This document shows, in pieces, positions 10,600 through 22,745 of a stretch of 64,000 bases of DNA (position 1 is its first letter; each line of letters starts with the position of its first letter). Both the position numbers and the translations under genes were made by a program. Location: the NCBI GenBank assembly GCA_035048495.1, contig JASUTR010000075.1, positions 208,501-272,500 of the forward strand. Reading direction: 5' to 3'. Below the pieces are notes generated by a model that did not search any database, was not told the DNA's origin, and saw only the letters and a list, made by a program, of their open reading frames with translations. The DNA comes from Euptelea pleiosperma (Eukaryota > Streptophyta > Magnoliopsida > Ranunculales > Eupteleaceae).

Positions 10600-12839
10600 G
10601 TTTAGGAATGCATTCTTCACATCCAGTTGATGCAAAGGCCATGCTTGGTTTGCTGCTACAAACAACAAAACCCTGATGGAGTTCATCTTTGCCACAGGTT
10701 CAAAGGTCTCCACATAGTCAATCCCGTAGGTAAGTGTACCCTTTAGCTACTAGTCTGGCCTTGTACTTCTCTACTGACCCATCGGCCTTGTACTTCACTG
10801 TGAACACCCATTTGCATCCAACCGGCTTCTTGCCTCTTGGCAAGTCAACAAGCTCCCAGGTTTTGTTCTTATCCAACGCCTTCATTTCTTCTACCATAGC
10901 AGGTTTCCATCTAGGGTGTGCTAATCCTTCTGCCACGGAAGAGGGAGTGGGAATGGTGGAAACTGATGTGATAAAGGCTCTATATGAAGGTGACAAGGCA
11001 TTGTAGGAAATGAAGTTGCTCAAAGGATGTTGGGTACAACTTCTGATGCCTTTTCTAATAGCAATACGAAGATCATAATCATCAGTAGACAAGGGAATGA
11101 CAGGTATAGGGAGAGATGGAGGATTACCTGAATCTGAGGAAGGAACCACTGGTCCTGGATCAGCTGTGACTGTCGCCCTTTTGCTATAGACTTTGAGTTC
11201 CTTCTAAGCTCCAGGAGCACTATTAATCACACTAGTAGTATGAGTGGGTGGAAGCCTCTCAAACTCTAGAGGAGGAGATAGGGATATAGCAGGAAGAGGA
11301 ACATTCCACCTCTCTTCATTACTACTCTCCCCCTGATTAGAGGTGGGAGAGAAAAAAGAAAGCTCCTCACGGAAGGTGACATCCATGCATACAAACTTCT
11401 TCCCAGAGGATGGATGGTAACACTTGTACCCTTTGCGGGTAGAGGAGTAACTGAGATAAACGCACTTGAGTGCTTTGGGATCTAGTTTGGTGCGATGAGG
11501 ACCAATGATATGTACATAACATACACACCCAAAGATGCGAGGAGGAACAGAGAAAAGAGGAGAATTAGGGGAAAGAACCTGAAGAGGAGATTTAAAATTG
11601 AGAACACGAGAGGGTATTCTGTTACTCAAGTAGGCAGCCGTCAACACAACATCTGACCAATAGGTCTTGGGGACATGAGAGCCAATCAAAAGAGATCTAG
11701 CTATCTCAGTCAAATGTCGCATTTTTCTCTCAGCTACACCATTCTGTTGAGGGGTGTAGCCGCAAGAATTTTGATGACAAATCCCATGGTCAAGAAGGTA
11801 GTGTTGAAGCCCCCCCAAACATGTATTCTCCACCTTGGTCAGTACGAAGAACCTTGATGGAGATACCATACTGGGTTTGGATCATCTTATGAAAAACCTG
11901 AAAGATGGAATGAGCTTCATCTTTGGTTTTCATGAGATAAACCCATGTACACCTAGTATGATCATCAACAAAAGAAATGAAGTAGCGGAAGCCAAAGATA
12001 GTAGTTGGGGAAGGTTCCCACATCAGAATGCACAATATCAAAACAAGTAGAACTTCGATTACCTCTGGAGGGATAAGTGGATCTACAATGCTCGGAGAGC
12101 TCACAGGTCTCACAGTGTAAAGCAGAAAAAGAAACAGAAGTAAACAAACTAGGAAATAAAAGTTTCAAATACTGAAAAGAGACATGCCCCAGACGGGCAT
12201 GCCAGCTCAAAACAACATCTACCCTACGATTACTACTAGCAGACGACTGTAGTGCTGTGGGCTCAGGAAGGCGTCCATCCAGAAGGTAGAGGCCATTAGC
12301 TTCATGTCCAGTGCCAATCGTCCTCCTCGTCTCTAGGTCCTGAAAGATACAAGAAGGTAAAAAGTGACACTACAGTTCAGGGTTTTAGTCAAAGCACTAA
12401 CAGAGAGAAGGTTAGAAGTTAATCTGGGAACATGCAAAACAGATGAAAGAAGCAACTTAGGAGAGGGAAGGATATTCCCTTTCCCAGACACACAAGATAA
12501 GGTGCCATCAACTGTCTTCACCTTATCACGACCAGAACATATGGGATAACTGGAAAATAAAGAAGACATGCCCGTCATGTGTTCTGAAGCCCCTGAATCA
12601 ATGATCCAAGTAGGACTGGATGATGGGAGAGACACATGATGAGCAGGTCGAGTGTTACCTGACTGGGCAAAGGAAGTAGAGGATGTGGCAGAAGGACCAT
12701 CAAGCTGTTGAAGCAATCGTCGAAGGCCTGCATACTTTGTGGCTGAAAAACCACCAGGAGGAACTGAAGGAAGAGGACTCGCCAGAGACTGTCTCTGAGA
12801 TGGAATAGGAGAATCCACACTGGTTATATGAGCACTAGA
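10600..12839 (-). pseudogene. Copia E protease, integrase and partial reverse transcriptase (broken)
   Basis: The protease site reads WIIDSGASEHMTGM near 12560-12600. GAG-pre-integrase has LSWHARLGHVSFQYLK and HCETCELSEHC. Integrase shows FVDDHTRCTWVYLMKTKDEA, VLRTDQGGEYM, then QNGVAERKMRHLTEIARSLL and ATYWSDVVLTAAYL-like text in another frame. The RT N-terminus has [26 protein letters not shown] and [16 protein letters not shown], ending at DVKNAFLN. At least four frameshifts or stops separate these parts (near 12330, 11965, 11790 and 11204-11220). Confidence 0.86.
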
Positions 12840-13811
12840 GGAGGCAGACTGGCTAGGGCGACCATGTAGCTTCTAACACTTGGCACACACATGCCCTGAC
12901 TTACTGCAGAAATCACACTTAGGCCTCTCTCTAGTCAAGGACTTCCCAGAAGAAGGTCCAGTAGGAGCATAGGAGGGAGCTGAGACAGGAGTATGATAAG
13001 ATGGACCTCTCTGAGGCTGAGAAGCGGGAGAGGCAGCTAGCGCTGATCGCTCTGGAAGGAGATGCTCATTCTGAAGAGAGATCCGCCTACTCTCCTCACT
13101 CTGAAGATAGGCGTACACTTCATTGAGAGAGGGAAGATCCACCCTACTACTCAAGATCTGAACACGAGCTAGCTCATAAGAAGGATTGAGTCCAGCAAGA
13201 AAATCAAAGATCTGGCCCTTCTCTATATATCGACGAAAGGGGGCAATCTCTGTGGGATTGAGAGGCTGATAGGAGTAATAATGATCAAGCTCCTGCCACA
13301 AGGTACGAAGAGCAGTATAGTACTGAGAGAGAGACTTCTCCCCCTGTCGGAAGTGGGAGATAGTCTGTCGCAGTTGAAATGCCCGTCCAGTGTTCTGCTG
13401 CTGTGAGTAGGTCTTCTCAGTGATCTCCCAGACCTCTTGCGCTGTGCAAATAAATAAGAAACTCTCGTTGATATCAGACTCCATAGAGTTGAGAAGCCAT
13501 GACATGACAGTAAGATCATCTGTCTGCCATTGTCGATAAGAGGGATCGGTCTTGGAAGGCTCAATTGTATCCCCTGTAGTGTGTCCAAGTTTCCCACGGC
13601 CTCCAATGAACAACCGTGCTGCCTGTGCCCATCGTAAGTAGTTCTTGCCGTCTAACTTCACTAAGGTGATCTGTAAACTGGGGTTCTCATAGGCCAAATG
13701 ATGCACCATAGAACCTCCAACACTGGTGGAGGGAACTTTCGTGCTCACTGCTGACCCTGATGGAGAAGCCAAGGAAGGTGGAGTAACCAAGGAAGGTGGA
13801 GGATCCGCCAT
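12840..13811 (-). pseudogene. Copia E gag (nearly intact)
   Basis: It is open from the Met before ADPPPSLVTPPS (13811) for 312 codons. It shows the copia gag order: VKLDGKNYLRW, MSWLLNSMESDINES, EKTYSQ, QLRQTISHFRQGEKSL, ELDHYYSYQP and DFLAGLNPSYELARVQIL. It ends in a CCHC zinc knuckle, CDFCSKSGHVCAKC, followed directly by a stop at 12873 where related elements continue with KLHGRP. It is the best-preserved gag in the window after that of copia B. Confidence 0.9.
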
Positions 13812-14576
13812 GAAGAATTACGGCCAAAGAACTACTCTATAGGAGTGCCGGAATGTCACAACCAATCACCTGAGGGCCAGAACAGAGCTAAATCAGTCTC
13901 AATCACAGTAGATCCATAACTCAGACGGTCTGCACATACAATCAAGCACTTGCCAAGCATAAATCAAGAAGATGAGGCCAAATGAAGAGCAATCGGAGTC
14001 AAATACACACCAATCAAGCCATAGAAAGCATGTGGCAGACTATAGAAGGCACATCTGACATCTGGAGATAGTGAATAAGAGTTGTGGAGGCTCACAACAA
14101 AGATCAAACACCTGTAAGACAGGTACTATAACCACAACAGTGCTGAAATCGCACTAAAAAGTCGTCGACGGTAATACTAGGGGAGAGAAAACATCACCGA
14201 AGTTTCAAAACTCAATCAAATTGAATGAGACTTGTCCCAAAAGCTTACTATTATCCTTAGGGAGTAAAACGAACCAAGAAAAGGGGCTAAGAAGGTCCGC
14301 AAGGATCAGGAGATCGAGTACAAGGAAAAACCCAAAAAATGAGTCCGACTGTAAATGGCTTAATAAACCCCCAAGATGATCTCTAAATTTTTTTTAAATA
14401 TCACCATAATTCATAAAAAATGAAGATCTACCAGGTAGGAGAGAAATCAGAGGACCTCGATTTGCGTGTCCATACGACTGTTGACGTCAGCCGTACGGCC
14501 TGATGACGTCAGCTTCACCCCGATGCTCCTTCGATTGCTCTGTGGTTATAAATCCTCCTTGTAATTGAAAGTAATT

Positions 14577-14877
14577 GGCTCTGATACCAAGTTGAAATTG
14601 AGTTCTAGGGTTTCTAGGGTTAGGTTTCAAGGATGAAGATGAATAGGAGAGAAGAAAGAAATTAGCTGAAAGAGGATGTCATGTGTACTTGTCACATTGA
14701 CTCCATAAATCTTATTTATATAAAGGGTTACAACCAAAAGACAAATATACCCCTCATGGGGGGTATTTATAGAACTACCCCTTTACCAGAGAAATACGTA
14801 TTTCTACGTATCTGATAACACAAATCTCTCGGACAGATCGGTTAACCTCTCACCGGCTTGACAAATATCACAATTCT
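14577..14877 (-). repeat. Copia E 5' LTR and primer binding site
   Basis: GGCTCTGATACCA at 14577-14589 is the complement of the tRNA-iMet primer site. The LTR then starts with TGAAATTGAG at 14593. An A/T-rich stretch near 14715-14735 (TCTTATTTATATAAAGGG) could hold the TATA region on the minus strand. The far end is estimated from a CA before unrelated sequence. Confidence 0.65.
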
Positions 14878-15715
14878 CAAATTAGGGGGCTTCATGTCTA
14901 TCACTCTCCAACACTAACGAAATTGGGGGCTTCGCGTGCAATCACCTCCAATCATAAAAAAGACCCCGTGAGGGCGCAAGAACTTCTAGGAGAGGCTAAA
15001 AGCATAAGTCCTCACAGCAGGCCATCATGTTCGCGAGCAAATGGCTGTAATGACCTTAGTTTAAAGAGCCTTGTTTCAGTACAAAGCATATGAGCCCTCG
15101 CAATGGGCCAAGGCACCCCTACGTGCTAAGGAGTGACCTTGACAACGAAGTCCCTCCAATGGGCCAGCTTGTCCGCGAGCTATTGGTTAAATGGCCTTAG
15201 CTCCAGGGACCTTGACATGACCTTATTCAATAGGCAAGAGAACCATTCATCATCGTCATCATATCATCATCATCATCATTCATCATAATCATCATATCAC
15301 CATCATCATCACTAGAAAACCCATGCTCAAAAACTCCCAACCCCCCATGAGCTCTCGGGTGACCTTGACAACTAAGTCTTCACAGCAGGCTAGCGCGAGC
15401 TAACAGCTCTAGTGGCCTTACTTCAAGGAACCTTGTTTTAGGGTAAGGCATGCGCCCTATCAGTGGGCCAAGGCATCCCTACCAACTAAGGAGTGACCTT
15501 CACAATGAAGTCCCTCCAGTGGGTCAGCGTGTCCGTGAGAGCACAACCTTATTCAAAAGGCAAGTGGCCTTCATGGGACGCGGAAGACCTCTTATGCGAT
15601 GTATGAGACCTTATCATCATCATCATCATATCATCATATCATCATATCATCATATCATCATCTTCATCATATCATCATCGTCATCATATCACCATCATCA
15701 TCACTAGAAAACCCA
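14878..15715. repeat. Two-copy tandem repeat (about 392 bp) with ATC/CAT microsatellites
   Basis: Blocks of about 15005-15310 and 15378-15702 each contain a GGGCCAAGGCAYCCCTAC word, then GAAGTCCCTCCARTGGG, and end in an irregular (ATC)n/(CAT)n tract followed by ACTAGAAAACCCATGCTC. The His-rich ORF over the second tract is a microsatellite translation and not a protein. Confidence 0.78.
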
Positions 15716-16898
15716 TGCTCAAAAACTCCCTACCCCCAAGAGCTTCACATTCTGGAGGATAGGATGTCATGGGCCTTCCTGATCATCGACTCAAAACTCA
15801 GTCCAAGAATATTGGTACCAGGGTTGTCGTGATCAAAATCTGCAACCTTTCGAGCCACATAGAGCTCTACAATCAAGAGGCCACCATGCCAAGGGAGTGT
15901 CAGATTCTTGGGTCAAAACACAGTCACAAATATTGGTACTCAGGTTGTCATGGATCAAAATCCACCACGTCTCTTGCCCCATAGCTCCTCAATCTCGAAG
16001 CCATGATGTCAAGGGACTTTCTAATCCCAAGCTTAAAACCCAGTTCAAACACTGGTACTTCCGAATATAATGGAATTTTCGCATCCTCGTTCTAGCCCTG
16101 ACCCACACATGGGCCTCATCAACTAAGCTACATACGCCATATCGTTGTCTCATTGCAGTCGGCCTACATGCCTTGTTCTCATCCACATAACGGGTATGTC
16201 GACAGATCAAATCACATCTCGGCTACTAACACCAATTTCGGTTTTCATCAACATAACATACATAGAAATACTGTCCTAGCTCTCCTATAATGGATTGAGT
16301 CACAACTACAGACGCCATTCTTTACGTCCCCACTAAACATACCTACTATTTATAGGCACATAGTGATTATGACTATAATGCTCTTGCATTTATTGTCTTT
16401 TGACTACATTTAGAGCATATGTTTCTTAGTTCTGTTTCTTGTACCAATGGTCGTCTACGCAAGCCAAATGATGCAACAACCAGCCGTAAGCCTATTAATA
16501 GTCGTGCAAAAATTGACAGAAGCACAAAGCACGAAGGAGTTTTCTTCAATGGTATATACAAAAATGGTTTTTTTCCATTAAAATGAGTTTTTACAAAAAC
16601 GATACGCATGCATTAAAAAATTGAACGACTACAAAACGTTCGCTCTTCTCCAGACTCTTAATCAAGTCCTTCCTAGCTAGCGCATGACCCTTCCCAGTCG
16701 ACAGCTTATGAGCCACCGTCAAGCCATTTCAGTCAGCAGGTCACGTCATGAACACTTGCATATGGTGCTCAGCGCCAACACCCAACACAATCACTTGACC
16801 TTGCCCATGATCAACGTGCATACAACCACTTCACGTGTCCACAATTACGAGGGTCCAAATAGACCATTTGATATTTTTCGGATTGTAGATAAGAACAC
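15716..16898. other. Unassigned DNA left of copia D
   Basis: The part up to about 16020 holds diverged repeats of a unit with CCAAGAATATTGGTAC-like text also seen near 7800. The rest shows no domain, terminal repeat or convincing ORF. Confidence 0.4.
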
Positions 16899-16940
16899 TG
16901 TTAGTTTTCATAGTATTAGGGTTTGAGAGGGGGAGAGAAG
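16899..16940 (-). repeat. Copia D 3' LTR remnant
   Basis: It matches the outer 30-40 bp of 33355-33557, then diverges straight into the RNase H end. A deletion of about 160 bp of LTR plus the polypurine tract is inferred. The outer terminus and its AACAC flank are intact. Confidence 0.8.
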
Positions 16941-19556
16941 AACGAGGTAAGGCCTTCGTCAACACATCACCTAATTGATTTGCGGAACTGATATATGGTG
17001 TGGTGATTCGTTTGCTCAAGACCATGTTACGGATGAAGTGACAATCAACTTCAATATGCTTGGTTCTCTCATGGAAGACTGGGTTGCTGGCAATGCAACT
17101 GGCTGCTTGATTGTCACAGTACATTGGCATAGGACAAGGAACCACAAACCCCATTTCTTTAAGTAAGGACTGAACCCACACCATCTCATATGCCGTGTGT
17201 GCCATAGCTCTGTACTCTGCTTCGGTATTGGAACAAGCAACAACACTTTGCTTCTTACTACGCCAAATAACAAGATTTCCACCAACAAACGTACAATAGC
17301 CTGAGGTAGAGCGACGATCAGTGCGACTACCAGCCCAATTAGCATCAGAGAATCCAGTAATAGTGACAGACTTGGATGGGTGATACAACAATCTATTTCC
17401 CGAAGAACCTTTCAGATAACGCAATATACGGATAACGGCATCCCAATGGGGCTGTTGTGGGGCATGCATAAACTGACTAACCACCCCAACAGAAAACGTG
17501 ATGTCTGGATGCGTAACCGTAAAATAGATAAGCTTCCCAACCAACCGACGATACCGACCAGGATCCCCATAAACCTCCCCAAGTTCAACATCAAGCTTAA
17601 TCGTGGGATCCATAGGCTTGTTAACTGGTTTGGAACCAAGGGTACCTGTTTCAGAGAGAAGATCTTTCTCTGCGAAAGTGTGATGCTTGTCTTGGATCGA
17701 GCAACTTCAATGCCCAAAATATACTAGAGGAGGCCCAAGTCCTTGGTATGTAACTGCTGTGACAAATAGGTTTTCAGATCAGAGATGCCTCTAGAATCAC
17801 TGCCAGTGATGATGATATCATCCACATATACGATCAAACAAATAACCCCAGAAGACGATAGTGATCAAACACGGAGCGAATGAACCCATAACGTAGCACA
17901 AAATAACTGAATTTATCAAACTAGGCATGTGGTGATTGTTTCAGTCCATAAATCGCCTTTTCGAAGCGGCAAGCTAATGAGGGCTGCCCGGAATGTATAT
18001 ATCAAGGCGGTTGCTCCATATACACCTCCTTCTATAAGTCACTATGTACGAAGGCATTCTTGATATCCTACTGGTACAATGGCCAATCACAGCATACGAC
18101 CACTGAAATAAGAACTCGAATAGAGTTTAAACGAGCAACCGAGGAGAAGGTCTCCAAATAATCCACATCAAACGTCTGAGTATAGCCTTAAGCAACCAAG
18201 CGTGCCTTAAGGCGCTCAACCGTACCATCAGGATGATATTTGATGGTAAACACCCTACGACAACCAACAATCTTCTTTCCCGGAGGGAGAGGAGCAAGAA
18301 CTCAAGTATCATTTGTGCGAAGGGCATCCATCTCCTCATCCATAGCAAGTTTCCAACCAGGGGACATGAGTGCCTACATATAAGTGCTAGGGACAGAAAC
18401 AGTAGACAAAGACAAGGCAAAACTCTGAAAGGTAGGAGATACACGGTGCAGAGATACAAAATCAGCAATGGGATGACGAGTGCAAGCACGAGTATCTTTC
18501 CGCAAGGCAAAGGCAATAGGCATATCAACATCAGATGGTGCAGGAGGAACCTCTGGTGAAGCATGAGATTGGTCAGAGGCAGAAGGAGCGGCAGACATAC
18601 TTGACCTGAAATGATGGCATCTCCTGAAATAATAGGCATAGGGACAGTAGTAGTAGAAGGAGAAAGAAGCTCCCCCTGATGAAAAGACACAAGATCATGT
18701 CGTATGACGTGCTAAGATCCGAAAAGAATGGAGTAGACTCAAAAAAGGTAACATCGGCACTGACATAGTATCGACGAGATGTAGGGCAATAACACATATA
18801 CCCTTTGAGTACGAGAGTAACCCAGAAAGATACGCTTAATAGACCGGGGATCAAGTTTGTCGTGACCTGGACCATGGACATGAACAAAGGACACATCCAA
18901 AAATACGAGGAGGAACACTAAACGGGGAGACATAAGGATATAATAAGGAGAAAGGAGAAGCCCCAGCCAAAACGGATGATGGCATACGATTAATGAGGTG
19001 ACATGCAGTGAGAACAGCATCACCCCAATACGGCTTTGGTACATGCATATGAAACATAAGTGTCCGAGCAATATCCAACAGATGTCGATGATTACACTCC
19101 GCAACACCATTTTGTTGGGAGGTATGAGCACACGATGTCTGATAGAGAATGCCATGGGCAGTACAAAATGTCTGAATAGAAGATTGCATGTATTCCAAAG
19201 TGTTATCAGACTGGATAATCTTGATCGGCTTGCCAAATTGAATTGAGATCTCGTGATAGAAGGTGAACAAAGCACGAGGCAATTCAGAGCGATCCTTTAA
19301 TAAAAACAACCATGTCATATGAAAGTAATCATCCACAAGTCACAAAATAATGAAAACCAGATAAACTTTTCATTCGAGACGGACCCCAAATATCCGTGTG
19401 AATTACATCAAATGGACTAGATTGACGAGTATTAGTGCGACTAGGAAAATAACTACGGTGATGCTTGCCTAATTGACAAGCTTCACAATCTAAAACAGAT
19501 GCAGGACTCAAGTGAGGGATAACTCGACGCAAATTAGACAAAGAAGGATGACCTAA
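16941..19556 (-). pseudogene. Copia D integrase, reverse transcriptase and RNase H (broken)
   Basis: Reading leftward, 19541-18740 holds GAG-pre-integrase (SNLRRVIPHLSP, CEACQLGKHHRSYF) and integrase (MDDYFHMTWLFLLKDRSEL, IIQSDNTLEYMQ, QQNGVAECNHRHLLDIARTL, PKPYWGDAVLTACHLINRMP). RT follows with many stops over 18600-17640, including an ADFVSLHRVSPTF linker. The region 17613-16925 is open and gives RNase H: KLDVELGEVYGDPGRYRRLV, then SDANWAGSRTDRRSTSGYCT, SNTEAEYRAMAHTAYE and TKHIEVDCHFIRN. It is the same family as copia C on the other strand, sharing the ADFVSLHRVSPTF block. Confidence 0.87.
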
Positions 19557-21131
19557 ATGCTTCCATTTCTTTACCTACTGTGGTCTCATGCTTCCACAAA
19601 TGCTCCGATCAATGTTTACGAGCGTACCAAATCGCGTGTAGTTGTGCCTTATGGACAGGGTCTACCTCTTGATACCCAAGCCCCTGATCCATCATCGTCT
19701 TCGCTTGAGGTTCCTACTTCTGCTCCTACCCCGATTTCCGTTGCCGACTTACCAATCGCCTTAAGGAAAGGTACTCGCATGTGCACTAAACATCTCATTG
19801 CTGATTTTGTTTCACTTCATCGTGTGTCTCCTACCTTTCGGAGTTTTGCTCTCTCCTTGTCGGCTGTTTTTGTTCCTACTTCTCTTATGCAGGCTCAATC
19901 TTCTCCTGGTTGGAAATTGGCTATGGATGAGGAGATGGATGCTATTCATCATAGATTCATAATCATACTAAAAGTGCGCTTGGTCGCTAAATGGTATACT
20001 CAGACGTTTGGTGTGGATTATTTTGGGACTTTCTCCCCGATGGCTCGGTTGAATTCTATTCGAATTCTTCTATCTGTGGTAGTATGTTGTGATTGGCCTT
20101 TATATCAGCTGGATATAAAGAATGCCTTCCTGCATGGGCCCACGATAGATAGTTCATTCCGTTCCGTCAGGGTCCAAAGGGGAGACAGTCGGATTCTAGG
20201 TCTTCTTTTCTGGATCGCCCCCGCGGGGGACTTGCAGGAAGAGGTTTATATGGAGCAACCACCTGGGTATGTTCCTTCTGGTCAGGCTCAGTATGTTTGT
20301 CGCCTCCGGAAAGCTATTTATGGTTTGAAGCAATCGCCTCGAGCTTGGTTTGATAAGTTCAGTGCAGTTGTGCTTGATTATGGTTTTCTACGCTCCACTT
20401 CCGATCATTCGATTTTTGTCAGATTGCCTTCTGCCGATGTTATTGTTCTAATTGTGTATGTGGATGACATCATTATCACAGGCAGTGACTCCTGTGGTAT
20501 TTCAAACTTGAAGACTCATTTGTCTAAGTAGTTTCATACTAAGGATTTGGGTCTTCTCCGTTACTTTCTTGGCATCGAGGTTGCTCGTTCCAAAACTGGT
20601 ATTAGCTTTTCTCAGCGTATGTGTTGGACCTCTTATCTGAGACAGGTACGCTAGGCTCAAAGCCGGTTGATACTCCTATGGATCCCATTGTTAAGCTTGA
20701 TGCTGAATAGGGGGAGGTTTATGATGATGCTGTTCGTTACCGTCGGTTTGTTGGTAAGCTCATTTACCTTACTGTCACTCGTCCAGACATCACCTTTGTT
20801 GTTGGCGTAGTTAGACAGCGACATTGGGATGCAGTTTTTCGGATTCTGCGTTATTTGAAGGGGTCACCGGGCCAAGGGTTATTGTATCGACCATCACAGA
20901 CTTTAGCTATTATCGGTTTCTCTGATGCTGATTGGGCTGGTAGTTGTACAGATCGTTAGTCTACTTCAGGTTACTGTACATTTGTTGGTGGTAATTTGGT
21001 GACTTGGTGTAGTAAGAAGTAGAATGTTGTTGCTCGCTCTAGAGCCGAAGCAGAATACAGGGCTATGGCCCATACTGCGTGCGAGATGTTATGGGTTCAT
21101 CTCTTCTTAATGAGATGGGATTTGAGGTTCC
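19557..21131 (+). pseudogene. Copia C reverse transcriptase and RNase H, first part (broken)
   Basis: An open stretch of 324 codons (19557-20531) reads LRKGTRMCTKHLIADFVSLHRV, KLAMDEEMDA, VRLVAKWYTQTFGVDYF, ARLNSIRILLSVV, QLDIKNAFLHG, CRLRKAIYGLKQSPRAWFDK and the catalytic YVDDIIITGSD. About 40 residues of the usual GCRWVFTVK block are deleted near 19950-19975. An extra 90 bp sits between NAFLHG and DLQEEVYMEQPPGY (20139-20228). After a stop at 20529 the frame continues through FLGIEVARSKTG and RNase H (SDADWAGSCTD, AEAEYRAMAHTACEML) with further stops. It ends at NEMGFEVP where B is inserted. Confidence 0.86.
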
Positions 21132-21341
21132 TGTTGTAATCTTGGATCGTAACCAGAATAAGAGATTAGGGTTAGAGATGGAAGAGAGGAGAGGAGAAGA
21201 GAATTGGGAGAAGAGGAGAAATCGTGTAGAGCTTAGAATAGCCTACACGATTTCACCCAATATATATATTAAGTGAAGTTTTACAATATTACAAGGGCCC
21301 CCTGTAGAATATAAGATATTACAAGTAGGTCCCTGACAACA
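21132..21341 (-). repeat. Copia B 3' LTR
   Basis: It is 210 bp, TGTTG to CAACA, matching 32469-32678 with two C/T differences near its right end. GTTCC precedes it. Confidence 0.95.
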
Positions 21342-21348
21342 CTCCCCC

Positions 21349-22745
21349 TCAAGCTGGTGCGAAGATATCTATCATGCCCAGCTTGGATAATAGGTGCTCT
21401 AAGATCCCTTTAGTAACACCTTTAGTTAACACATCTGCAACTTGATCAGCAGTATGGACATACGGTGTGCAAATAAGTCCCTGACCAAGTTTCTCTTTGA
21501 TGAAGTGACGGTCTACCTCAATGTGCTTTGTCCTGTCGTGTTGAACTGGATTATGAGCAATGCTGATGGCTGCTTTATTGTCACAATACAGTTGCATAGA
21601 CCCTTTGACAGGATATCCGAGCTCACTGAGCATAGTCTTCAACCATAGAAGCTCACATACACCATGAGCCATAGAACGGTACTCTGCTTCGGCACTGGAG
21701 CGGGCGACAACTGGTTGCTTTTTGCTGCGCCATGACACCAGATTACCTCCCACATACGTGCAGTACCCTGATGTGGAACGTCTGTCAGTGACTGAACCTG
21801 CCCAGTCAGCGTCTGTATAAGCTTCAACTCGCAGGTGTCCATTCTTACTAAACAGGAGACCCTTCCCTGGAGCCCCCTTAAGATAGCGTAACACTCGGTG
21901 TACTGCCTCAAGATGTGGAGAGTGAGGGGCATGCATGAACTGACTGATGACACTGACTGCGTATGCAATATCTGGTCGTGTCAGCGAAATGTAGATGAGA
22001 CGCCCAACTAGTCTCTAGAACTGGCCTGCATCAGCAATGGGATCCCCATCAACAGGATTCAGCCGATGTTGCTGCTCTATAGGCGTATCGGCTGGTTTAG
22101 CTCCCAAGTTTCCTAACTCTCGAAGGAGATCAAGTACATACTTTCTCTGTGAGATAAACACACCCTGCTTTGACCTAGCAACCTCAATGCCCAGAAAGTA
22201 TCTCAAGGTTCCCAGATCCTTGATTTCGAACTCTGTGCCGAGGTTTTTTGCAATCTACAAACCTCATCTGGGTCATCTCTTGTGACCACGATATCATCCA
22301 CATATACAATAAGAGCAGTAAGACGACCTTGACTTCTCTTAATGAAGAGAGTGTGGTCCGCCTGACTCTGCGAGTAGCCAATCTTCTTGACTGCGGAACT
22401 GAACCTCTCGAACCAAGCCCTTGGTGACTGTTTAAGCCCATACAAGGCTTTCTTCAGTCTGCATACAAGTTCCTTACTCCCAGTCTGACTGAACCCCGGA
22501 GGACCTGTCATGTAGACCTCTTCTTCTAGATCACCATGGAGGAAGGCATTCTTGACATCCAACTGGTGGAGGGGCCAAGAAAAGTTTGCCGCGAGAGATA
22601 ACAGAACTCGAACTGAGTTCATCTTGGCCACTGGAGCAAACGTCTCCTGGTAGTCAATCTCATAAGTCTGTGTGTACCCTTTTGCAACGAGACGGGCCTT
22701 GTACCTGTCGATGCTTCCATCTGTTTTGTATTTCACTGTATATAC
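21349..22745 (-). pseudogene. Copia B reverse transcriptase and RNase H
   Basis: It reads [78 protein letters not shown] and YVDDIVVTRDD. A frameshift lies near 22240. RYFLGIEVARSKQGVFISQR follows, with a stop near 22015. The open RNase H part (21936-21349) has ADWAGSVTDRRSTSGYCTYV, SSAEAEYRSMAHGVCELLW, CDNKAAISIAHNP and TKHIEVDRHFIKEKL. It ends at LGMIDIFAPA just before the polypurine tract. Few lesions are present, in keeping with the near-identical LTRs. Confidence 0.9.

Larger units (their letters stand above)
10600..14877 (-). mobile_element. Ty1/copia retrotransposon E, truncated in reverse transcriptase
   Basis: From right to left it has a putative 5' LTR (14593 to about 14877), a tRNA-iMet primer site, an untranslated leader of about 770 bp, gag, protease, integrase and the first half of reverse transcriptase. 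The sequence leaves copia homology right after [10 protein letters not shown] (about 10600), so the RT catalytic box, RNase H and 3' LTR are absent. The outer LTR boundary is uncertain because there is no second LTR to compare. Confidence 0.88.

Noticed and set aside
15450..15832. His/Ser-rich ORFs
   Set aside because: They are translations of the ATC/CAT microsatellite.
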